Shown: positions 1 through 5,478 of the stretch, one piece after another
Layout: every line of letters starts with the position of its first letter
Position numbering within the stretch: position 1 is the first letter of the stretch
NCBI GenBank assembly: GCA_003132645.1
Contig: PKYM01000358.1
Coordinates: 4,497-11,768, forward strand
Source: Actinomycetota bacterium
Lineage (GTDB): Bacteria > Actinomycetota > Thermoleophilia > UBA2241
Direction of reading: 5' to 3'
DNA: 7,272 nt
Notes under the pieces: generated by a model
What the model was told of the DNA's origin: nothing
Seen by the model: only the letters and a program-made list of their open reading frames with translations
Databases searched by the model: none
Translations under genes and position numbers: made by a program

Positions 1-758
1 GCGAGGGCTTCGTCGGGACCCTGCGAGGCGTCGACCACGTAGACCAGCAGGACGGTGCGCTCGACGTGCGCCAGGAAGCGGTCGCCCAAGCCAGTGCCCG
101 AGCTCGCGCCCTCGATCAGGCCGGGGATGTCGGCGATCACCACGACTCGTTCGCCGAGCTCGAGCGTGCCGAGATTCGGTTCGAGCGTCGTGAACGGATA
201 CGAGGCGACCTTGGGGCGCGCCCTAGTCAGGGCCGCGAGCAGCGAGGACTTGCCGGCGTTGGGCAGGCCGACGAGTCCGATGTCGGCCAGCAGCTTGAGT
301 TGCAGATCGAGCCAGCGCTCTTCGCCGGGCAGGCCGTTTTCGGCGAAGCGCGGCACGCGCCGGGTCGAGGACACAAAGCAGGTGTTGCCGCGGCCGCCTT
401 CGTCGCCGCGCGCCACGACGATGCGCTGACCTTCGACTGTGAGGTCGGCGAGCAGCGTGCCGTCGCGGTCGCGGATCTCGGTGCCGACCGGCACCTCTAC
501 GATGGTCGGCACGCCGGCCTTGCCGTGACGCTTCTGGCCCATCCCGTGACCGCCGCGCTGGCCCTTGAAATGCACCTTGTGGCGAAAGTAGGAGAGGTCG
601 CGGAACTGGCGCGTGGCGACCATCACGACGTCGCCGCCGGGACCGCCGTTGCCGCCGTCGGGGCCGCCCCGCGGCACGTGCTTTTCGCGCCGGAAACTGA
701 CGGAGCCCGCTCCGCCGTCGCCGCCGCGCACGTTGATGGAGGCGTGATCGCTCAGCAT
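1..758 (-). CDS. obg: GTPase Obg (ObgE/CgtA), N-terminal 252 codons, C-terminus beyond the window
   Basis: Essential P-loop GTPase that binds the 50S subunit late in assembly and links ribosome maturation to nutrient and stress state. The frame is open from ATG at 758 to the left edge (252 codons plus 2 nt). Residues 1 to about 157 form the glycine-rich Obg fold, recognisable from the SFRREKHVPRGGPDGGNGG stretch near the start. The G domain follows: P-loop GLPNAGKS at 164-171 (Lys170), switch I YPFTT at 187-191, and G3 DIPG at 210-213 followed by LIEGA. The NKxD and SAK motifs and any C-terminal OCT domain would lie outside, since the family usually has about 350-500 residues. ATG 758 is chosen because the fold aligns from residue 2 and no in-frame start lies in the gap. 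No good Shine-Dalgarno precedes it; the nearest upstream bases are CACCCCC after a hairpin. It lies 36 nt after rpmA and is probably cotranscribed with it. Identification is very secure. Confidence 0.97.
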   Translation of the reverse strand, partial: MLSDHASINVRGGDGGAGSVSFRREKHVPRGGPDGGNGGPGGDVVMVATRQFRDLSYFRHKVHFKGQRGGHGMGQKRHGKAGVPTIVEVPVGTEIRDRDGTLLADLTVEGQRIVVARGDEGGRGNTCFVSSTRRVPRFAENGLPGEERWLDLQLKLLADIGLVGLPNAGKSSLLAALTRARPKVASYPFTTLEPNLGTLELGERVVVIADIPGLIEGASSGTGLGDRFLAHVERTVLLVYVVDASQGPDEAL

Positions 759-766
759 GGGGGTGA

Positions 767-787
767 GTCCGGCCGCAGTGGCCGGAC
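767..787 (-). promoter_or_regulatory. Perfect hairpin in the rpmA-obg gap
   Basis: Inverted repeat with arms GTCCGGCC (767-774) and GGCCGGAC (780-787) around a 5-nt loop. All 8 pairs match and are mostly G-C, so the RNA should be very stable. It lies 7 nt after the rpmA stop and ends 8 nt before the obg ATG, filling the place where an obg Shine-Dalgarno would normally be. No U-tract follows on the coding strand, so it is not a standard intrinsic terminator. Possible roles are limiting obg translation, protecting the rpmA 3' end, or marking a processing site. The structure is seen in the sequence; the role is inferred. Confidence 0.6.
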
Positions 788-794
788 GCGCGCG

Positions 795-1049
795 CTAGGC
801 CTCGGGAACGACGGAGACCAGGCGCCCCTGGCCACCACGCGCGAACTCGATGCGGCCCGTGGTGCGAGCGAAGATGGTGTGGTCGACGCCGATGCCGGCG
901 CCTGTGCCGGGGCGAAACCGGGTGCCGCGCTGGCGGACGATGATCGAGCCGGCGGGAACCACCTGTCCGGCAAAGGCTTTGACGCCGAGTCGCTTGGACT
1001 CGGAGTCGCGACCGTTGCGACTGGTGCCGGCGCCCTTCTTATGAGCCAC
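795..1049 (-). CDS. rpmA: 50S ribosomal protein L27
   Basis: Ribosomal protein bL27, whose N-terminal tail reaches toward the peptidyl-transferase centre. It has 84 residues, the normal length. The N-terminus [20 protein letters not shown] is the classic L27 signature, followed by [23 protein letters not shown] and the [10 protein letters not shown] core. It lacks the cleavable N-terminal extension seen in Firmicutes, so the mature tail should need only Met removal. The start is GTG (1047-1049). It is supported by the strong Shine-Dalgarno AAAAGGAG at 1057-1064, 7 nt upstream, and by the exact family N-terminus. The first 11 nt overlap the end of rplU, which implies translational coupling and balanced output of the two neighbouring 50S proteins. 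Identification is certain. Confidence 0.99.
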   Translation of the reverse strand: MAHKKGAGTSRNGRDSESKRLGVKAFAGQVVPAGSIIVRQRGTRFRPGTGAGIGVDHTIFARTTGRIEFARGGQGRLVSVVPEA

Positions 1050-1392
1050 TCTGCTTCTCCTTTTGGCCCGCGATCTCGATCGCGTCGATGTCGAGCCTGG
1101 TGAGCCGGCTGCGATGACCGCGCGACTTCTTGAAGGTCGACTTGGGCTTGTAGGTGAACACGTCGATCTTGTCGCCGAGCAGGTGCTCGACCACGGTGGC
1201 CTTGACCTTGGCGCGAGCGGCCTTGCCGGCGCGCATCTCGCCGCTTTCGTCGCGCACGGCGAGCGGGACCAGGTCGATGTGGGCGCCTTCGTCGGCGCCG
1301 ACGCGGTCGACGACGATCGAGTCGCCCTTGGCCACTTTGTATTGTTTGCCGCCGCAGCGCACGATGGCGTACGGCGTAGTGGAATCAGTCAC
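1039..1392 (-). CDS. rplU: 50S ribosomal protein L21
   Basis: Ribosomal protein bL21, a 23S rRNA-binding protein of the large subunit. I read 117 residues from GTG at 1390-1392. The core starts at residue 8 with [13 protein letters not shown] and continues to the conserved [22 protein letters not shown] segment that contacts rRNA. A short polar tail, GQKEKQSGS, follows. Family length is about 100-120 residues. The open frame extends upstream to a TTG at 1449, but that TTG is part of the -35 box and the extra 19 residues do not resemble L21. GTG 1392 has the Shine-Dalgarno GGGAG at 1398-1402 with 5-nt spacing, so it is the better start. The gene has its own promoter in the gap after the RNase gene, and its end overlaps rpmA by 11 nt. 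Confidence 0.98.
   Translation of the reverse strand: MTDSTTPYAIVRCGGKQYKVAKGDSIVVDRVGADEGAHIDLVPLAVRDESGEMRAGKAARAKVKATVVEHLLGDKIDVFTYKPKSTFKKSRGHRSRLTRLDIDAIEIAGQKEKQSGS
1057..1064 (-). promoter_or_regulatory. Ribosome binding site for rpmA inside the rplU 3' end
   Basis: AAAAGGAG lies 7 nt before the GTG start of rpmA, within the last codons of rplU. It is the strongest Shine-Dalgarno in the window and confirms a GTG start for L27. Confidence 0.8.
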
Positions 1393-1397
1393 GGTTT

Positions 1398-1402
1398 CTC
1401 CC
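1398..1402 (-). promoter_or_regulatory. Ribosome binding site that fixes the rplU start
   Basis: The coding strand reads GGGAG, then 5 nt (AAACC), then GTG at 1392. It decides between that GTG and the longer open frame beginning at 1449, which has no such site and would start inside the promoter. Confidence 0.8.
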
Positions 1403-1420
1403 GAAAGACAACGGTCCTCG

Positions 1421-1449
1421 ATGCTAGACGATAGGCTCGAGGCTGTCAA
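1421..1449 (-). promoter_or_regulatory. Sigma70-type promoter for rplU-rpmA(-obg)
   Basis: On the coding strand a perfect -35 box TTGACA (1444-1449) is followed by a 17-nt spacer and a -10 box TAGCAT (1421-1426; 4 of 6 to consensus, with the first T, the A at position 2 and the final AT kept). The start of transcription would be near the A at 1415, giving a leader of only about 23 nt before the rplU GTG, which includes its Shine-Dalgarno. The whole element fits in the 64-nt gap after the RNase stop. It would allow L21, L27 and probably Obg to be made independently of the upstream RNase and radical SAM genes. Prediction is from sequence only. Confidence 0.8.
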
Positions 1450-1456
1450 CGCGCGC

Positions 1457-4400
1457 CTAGGACACCAGCACCCCCATCGCGCCGGCTCTCGTGAGCGATG
1501 TGATACGCACCTTGCGCTTCTGGCCGAGCGCCTTGCGCCCGTTCAGCACGACGAGCTGGAAGCCGTCGACGTGAGCGACCGCGTCGCCCGGGCTGTAGGT
1601 GAGCGCGTACTCGAGCTCGACCGTCACCTCCTGGTCTTCGCGCACCGGGATGCGGTGCGACTCGACGGCCTCGAGCGAACCCTCGGCCACGATGCGGTAG
1701 GTCTCGACCGGCAGCAGCTTGGAGCCCTCCAGGAAGAAACGCTTGCCGGTATCCTTTTCGAGGCGCTTGATGCGCCCGCCGGCCACCAGCCGCTCGGCGA
1801 CCGGCGTGTTGACCTCGACCAGCAGAGCCGTGGCCGACGTCACGGCGGCGTGTTCGCCGAGCCGCCGCTCTGTGGTGATGGCCATCGTCTCGGGCGACAG
1901 GGTGCGCGCCTTGCCCTCGCAGAAGGGGCAGGTCTGGGTGAGGATGCCGCGGGCACCGTCGGTGATGTTCTGGCGGGTCATCTCGACCAGCCCGAGCGGC
2001 GAGATCTCGACCACGTAGGTCTTCGTGCGGTCGGTCTCGAGCTCGGCCTGCAGCTTGGCGAGCACGGCCTCGCGGTTGCGGGCGTACTCCATGTCGATGA
2101 AATCGATGATGATGATGCCGCCGATGTCGCGCAGGCGGAGCTGACGCACCACCTCGCGCGCGGCCTCGAGGTTGTTGCGGGTGATGGTATCCTCGAGGCC
2201 CTTGCCCCCGGTGAAACGACCGGTGTTCACGTCGATCACGGTGAGCGCCTCGGTGTGGTCGATGACGAGGTTGCCGCCGCTCGGCAGCAGCACCCGGCGT
2301 TCGAGCGCCTTGGCGATCTGCTCCTCGATGCCGTGGGCCCTGAACAGGGGCTCGTCGCCCTCGTAGAGCTTGACCCTGGTGGCGAGCTCGGGAGCCACCT
2401 TCTCGAGGTAGGACACGAGCTCGTGGTGGCGCTTGGGATCGTCGGCGAGCACCGCCGCGAAGGACTCGTTGTACAGGTCGCGGGCGACCTGAAGCGACAC
2501 GTCGGCCTCGGCATAGATCAGACCCGGGGCCTTGACCTTGTCGGCCTTCGCCTTGAGGCGCGTCCAGAGGCGCGACAGGAACCGCAGGTCGTTCTTCATC
2601 TCCTCGACGCTCTTGCCTTCAGCCACCGTGCGCACGATCAGCCCGGCGTTCTTGGCTTTGAGCGACTTGCACAGGTCGCGCAAACGGTCGCGCTCGTCGC
2701 TCGGCAGGCGCCGCGAGACGCCCACGCCCGAGCCGCCGGGCACGTAGACCAGATAGCGACCGGCCAGTGAGAGCTGGCCGGTCAGGCGCGCGCCCTTGCT
2801 GCCCATCGGGTCCTTGTTGACCTGCACCAGGACCTCCTGGCCGGGCTTGAGCATCTGCGTGATCTTGTGGGGACGCTTCTCGCCGTCCTCGGGGTCGGCG
2901 ACGTCGTCGACGTAGAGGAAGCCGTTGCGCTCGAGGCCGACGTCGACGAAGGCCGCATCCATGCCCGGCAAGACATTGTCGACCTTGCCGCGGTAGATGT
3001 TGCCGGCATACGAGCGCTTGCCGGGCCGTTCGATGTAGATCTCGGCCAGGCGCCCGTCTTCGACCAGCGCCACCCTCATCTCGCCGGCGTCCTCGCTCAC
3101 GAGGATCTCCTTGTAGCCCGGCAGATCGGCCGTCACGCCCAATTCCTTGGGTTTACGCAAACGACCGCCGCGACGGCGGCCGACCGGCTCGCTCTCGGCG
3201 CCGTCGGCGCGGACCGTCGTTTCCTCATGGCCTGTCGTGTCGGGCTTGCCTGTCTTCACGCGGCCCGTCCGCGCCCGGCTCGTCCGAGAGCGGCCCGTAC
3301 GTTCGGCCGGGGTCGTCGTCCCGGCTTGAGGTGTTGCGTCGGCTTGACCCGTCGTCTCGACCTGGTCCGCCGTGTCGGCGCGGCCCGTCGTCTCCACCGC
3401 AACGGCGCCCGCGCTCGCCTCGGCGCCGGCGACCTGCTCGGCTTCGGGCGCGCCTGCGGCGCTACCCTTGCCGCGCCCGCGACCACGACGGCGCGAGCGT
3501 CGCGCCGGAGTCTTCTCGACCGCGTCGCCGGCATCGCCGGCGCCCGCCTCTCCCTCACGCGCCGGCGTCCTCTCGGCCGTCGCGCCGGCCGCTTGTCCGT
3601 TGTCGGGCTCGCCCGCGGCGACCGTCGTCGTGGCGGCCTCGGCGCCGGCCGTCACTGCGGCCGAACCTGAGGCGATCGGCGCATCCTCAGCACCTGCCGG
3701 CGCGTCGCCGGCCGCAGCCTCGTCGCTTGTCGGTTCGCCGTTCTTGCGCTTGTGGCGGCGGCCACCGCGGTGGCCGCGGTGACGGCGCTTGGGCTGCTCC
3801 GCCGCCTCACCGTCGTCTGCCGCCTCACTGCCGTCTGCCGCCTCGCCGGACGCCTCGCCGGTCCCGAGCTCGAGGATATCACCGGCGAGCTCGTCGTCGG
3901 TGACCACTGCAGGCGCGCGATCATCGTCGCGGCGCTCGGGCTCGCCAGTGATGGGTTCTGGCTCGTCGGTGACGGAGTAGGATCGCAGGTACGTAGGCTC
4001 GAGCTGTGCTTCTCGGCGCTCGAAGCGCTCTTCGCGCGGCTCGAGCTGCCCGAGGGCCGGTCGACCGCCTTCGTCTTCACGAGAGCGCGTCGCCGCCTCG
4101 TCAGCCGCCGCCTCGTCAGCCGACGCCTCCTTGGTCGACGCTTCTTCGGTCGATGCTTCGGTCGACGCTTCGGTCGACGCTTCGTCGGCCGCGCGGGCCT
4201 CGGACGCGGCGGCAGAGGCGCCGCCGCCCCGTCCGCGACGGCCACGACGGCGTCTGCGAGCCGGCGTCACCTCTTCGTCTGCGGTCGCCGCCGCCAGGGC
4301 CTCGTCTGAGACCGGTGCGGGCGAACCCTGCAGCAGGACCTCGGGCGGCGCGGCCGCCGCCACGATCACATCGCCGCCGTCGTCGTCGACAGGCTCGACT

Positions 4401-4756
4401 GCATCGTCGGTCACCGCGGGCGCCACCGGACGCCGCGATCGCCGTCCCGAACGCTGGGCCCGGGTGCGACGCGCGTGCTGCGCCGCCCAGGCGCCCGGCT
4501 CGGTCGTGCGCGCGTCGTCGTCGGCTGCCGCGGACGGCTCGCCGCCGCTCACCGGCTGCTCGTCGGCCGCCGCCGAGCGCTTGCCTCGGGCCGGGGACTG
4601 CCCGTCAGCGGGCGGCGTCTGCTCGGAGGCGCTGTCTTGTGCGGGGCGCCCGACATCGTCGCGCTCCGCGGAGCGCTTTTCGGTCTCGTTCATCTGGGGC
4701 TCGTCCGTAGAGGCTGCCCCCGGCGCACTTGTGCGGCGCCTGCGTTGGTCTGTCAC
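1457..4756 (-). CDS. rne: RNase E/G family endoribonuclease with a long disordered N-terminal arm
   Basis: Endoribonuclease that cuts single-stranded A/U-rich RNA, acting in mRNA decay and in rRNA and tRNA processing. It has 1099 residues. Residues 1 to about 548 are Ala/Glu/Asp/Thr/Arg-rich and probably disordered, with Arg-rich clusters at 167-176, 323-338, 419-430, about 487-505 and 527-536 and short tandem repeats. The catalytic core starts near Lys549. It has an S1 domain (from about 585, GNIYRGKV), a 5'-phosphate sensor Arg709-Thr710 in LIVRT, catalytic Asp842 with Asn844 (IDVNTGR), Asp885 (first Asp of IDFIDM) and the zinc link Cys943/Cys946 (CPFC). The Asp-Asp (43) and Asp-Cys (58) spacings equal those of E. 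coli RNase E as I recall it. Residues about 1041-1098 look TRAM-like (GDAVAHVDGFQLVVLNG). There is no C-terminal scaffold as in E. coli. GTG 4756 overlaps the upstream stop (GTGA) and has AAGGGAG at 4767-4773, 10 nt upstream; an in-frame ATG at codon 22 is an alternative. Whether to name it rne or rng is a matter of convention. Confidence 0.96.
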   Translation of the reverse strand: MTDQRRRRTSAPGAASTDEPQMNETEKRSAERDDVGRPAQDSASEQTPPADGQSPARGKRSAAADEQPVSGGEPSAAADDDARTTEPGAWAAQHARRTRAQRSGRRSRRPVAPAVTDDAVEPVDDDGGDVIVAAAAPPEVLLQGSPAPVSDEALAAATADEEVTPARRRRRGRRGRGGGASAAASEARAADEASTEASTEASTEEASTKEASADEAAADEAATRSREDEGGRPALGQLEPREERFERREAQLEPTYLRSYSVTDEPEPITGEPERRDDDRAPAVVTDDELAGDILELGTGEASGEAADGSEAADDGEAAEQPKRRHRGHRGGRRHKRKNGEPTSDEAAAGDAPAGAEDAPIASGSAAVTAGAEAATTTVAAGEPDNGQAAGATAERTPAREGEAGAGDAGDAVEKTPARRSRRRGRGRGKGSAAGAPEAEQVAGAEASAGAVAVETTGRADTADQVETTGQADATPQAGTTTPAERTGRSRTSRARTGRVKTGKPDTTGHEETTVRADGAESEPVGRRRGGRLRKPKELGVTADLPGYKEILVSEDAGEMRVALVEDGRLAEIYIERPGKRSYAGNIYRGKVDNVLPGMDAAFVDVGLERNGFLYVDDVADPEDGEKRPHKITQMLKPGQEVLVQVNKDPMGSKGARLTGQLSLAGRYLVYVPGGSGVGVSRRLPSDERDRLRDLCKSLKAKNAGLIVRTVAEGKSVEEMKNDLRFLSRLWTRLKAKADKVKAPGLIYAEADVSLQVARDLYNESFAAVLADDPKRHHELVSYLEKVAPELATRVKLYEGDEPLFRAHGIEEQIAKALERRVLLPSGGNLVIDHTEALTVIDVNTGRFTGGKGLEDTITRNNLEAAREVVRQLRLRDIGGIIIIDFIDMEYARNREAVLAKLQAELETDRTKTYVVEISPLGLVEMTRQNITDGARGILTQTCPFCEGKARTLSPETMAITTERRLGEHAAVTSATALLVEVNTPVAERLVAGGRIKRLEKDTGKRFFLEGSKLLPVETYRIVAEGSLEAVESHRIPVREDQEVTVELEYALTYSPGDAVAHVDGFQLVVLNGRKALGQKRKVRITSLTRAGAMGVLVS
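3801..3844 (-). repeat. 18-bp in-frame repeat in the RNase N-terminal arm
   Basis: Two 18-bp units (3801-3818 and 3819-3836) match at 16 of 18 positions. A third partial copy (GCCGCCTC) follows at 3837-3844. They encode the acidic GSEAADDGEAAE-like stretch just before the basic cluster at residues 323-338. Confidence 0.7.
4092..4184 (-). repeat. In-frame short tandem repeats in the RNase N-terminal arm
   Basis: Two identical 15-bp units (4092-4106 and 4107-4121, plus-strand GCCGCCTCGTCAGCC) are followed by a degenerate stretch. A 15-bp variant (4134-4148) and three 12-bp units (4149-4160, 4161-4172, 4173-4184; plus-strand GTCGACGCTTCG with one C/T change in the first) come next. All units are multiples of 3 and encode TEAS-type and ADEA-type acidic repeats, near residues 191-222. 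Such arrays arise by replication slippage, and length changes would keep the frame. Confidence 0.85.
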
Positions 4757-5478
4757 TGCCAGTCATCTCCCTTGCCCGCGGCATCGCCGCCGGGCGCTAT
4801 CTCGCCCGCCGCAGCCAGGAGCCGCGACGGCAAACCTTTCCATGTCACGCCAAGACGGGTGAGATCGAGCACCAAAGGCTCGATCCCCAGCCGGTCGGCC
4901 AGCGCGGTGACGACTTCGTCGACCCGCGCCGACCCGCTGGGCCCGTAGCGCAGCGTGAAGGCGAGCATCGTGTCGGCGTCGCGGGGCGACGCCGAGAGCT
5001 CGCACACGTGTTCTTTCAACTCAACGGCCTTACGACCTTTGGGCGACGCCCGCACGACACTCACGCTGGGCGCATCCACAAACCATTCCAAGGCTCCGCG
5101 CACGTCGGCGCAGGGCGCCCGCAGGCGACACTGGTAGGCGGCCGCGACCGCCTGCGGTCGGGGCCTCTCGCCCGCCATGACCAGACGCTCGATCGTGAAA
5201 CCGTCGGCCACGGCGGCGCGCAGGGCTACCAGGTGCATACCCAGCGCGGCCTCTTGTGTCTCACCGGCCACCTCGACCACGGCCAGCTCGTCGAGCGCCG
5301 CGGCGCCGGTCGGCAAGGCCAGCGGCAACGAGAGCCGCGGCTTGGGCCGCATGCCCTGCGTCAGGGCAAACTCGATATCGGCACGCGCGAAGGTGCGCTG
5401 CACCACCCTGATCGTGTCGAGGTGCGAAATGTAGCGCGCGGGGCCGCCGCGCCCGAAGCTCACGAGCCACCAGCTCAT
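4753..5478 (-). CDS. Radical SAM-associated protein, TIGR03936/DUF2344-like
   Basis: Small protein of unknown biochemical function that in many bacteria is encoded next to, or fused to, a TIGR03960 radical SAM protein. It has 241 residues, a usual size. The family signature is visible: an N-terminal basic/aromatic stretch, then ARYISHLDTIRVVQRTFARADI (about 14-35). The GMRPKPRLSLPLALPTG segment (42-58) corresponds to the GFNPRP-type motif, and ALDELAVVEV follows. A second half (about 95-215) includes LAFTLRYGPSGSARVDEVV. The last 20 residues are Gly/Asp-rich. There is no signal peptide, membrane segment or cysteine cluster, so it is probably cytosolic. ATG 5478 overlaps the radical SAM stop (ATGA) and the gene's TGA overlaps the RNase GTG (GTGA). 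It therefore sits translationally coupled between the two, consistent with a partner or RNA-binding accessory role. That role is inference; family recognition is from memory of the motifs. Confidence 0.88.
   Translation of the reverse strand: MSWWLVSFGRGGPARYISHLDTIRVVQRTFARADIEFALTQGMRPKPRLSLPLALPTGAAALDELAVVEVAGETQEAALGMHLVALRAAVADGFTIERLVMAGERPRPQAVAAAYQCRLRAPCADVRGALEWFVDAPSVSVVRASPKGRKAVELKEHVCELSASPRDADTMLAFTLRYGPSGSARVDEVVTALADRLGIEPLVLDLTRLGVTWKGLPSRLLAAAGEIAPGGDAAGKGDDWQ
4767..4773 (-). promoter_or_regulatory. Ribosome binding site for the RNase E/G gene
   Basis: AAGGGAG lies 10 nt before GTG 4756, inside the last codons of the upstream radical SAM-associated gene. The spacing is slightly long. 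It supports GTG 4756 rather than the in-frame ATG at codon 22. Confidence 0.6.

Noticed and set aside
767..787. Hairpin as an intrinsic terminator after rpmA
   Set aside because: The stem is strong but the following bases on the coding strand are ACTCACCCCC, not a U-tract, and obg begins 8 nt later.
66..1103. 345-codon open frame on the plus strand opposite obg, rpmA and rplU
   Set aside because: It is antisense to three unmistakable conserved genes, has compositionally biased Ala/Gly/Asp/Arg sequence and matches no family I recognise. Long antisense frames are expected opposite high-GC coding DNA.
1039..1449. Longer L21 reading with TTG start at 1449
   Set aside because: The TTG is the first half of the -35 box, so the transcript from that promoter would not contain it. 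The extra 19 residues do not resemble L21, and GTG 1392 has a good Shine-Dalgarno.
1393..1456. Terminator for the RNase operon in the gap before rplU
   Set aside because: Only a 6-bp CTCGAG palindrome and the spaced CCTCGA/TCGAGG repeat are present, with no stable stem plus U-tract. Read-through into rplU is likely.
1154..2770. 538-codon open frame on the plus strand opposite the RNase catalytic core
   Set aside because: The opposite strand encodes every conserved RNase E/G residue. The plus-strand product is a mirror of those codons with no recognisable domain or ribosome binding site.
3801..4184. Repeats considered as a CRISPR array or regulatory iterons
   Set aside because: Units are 12-18 bp, adjacent without spacers, multiples of 3 and in frame within a continuous coding sequence, so they are coding tandem repeats.
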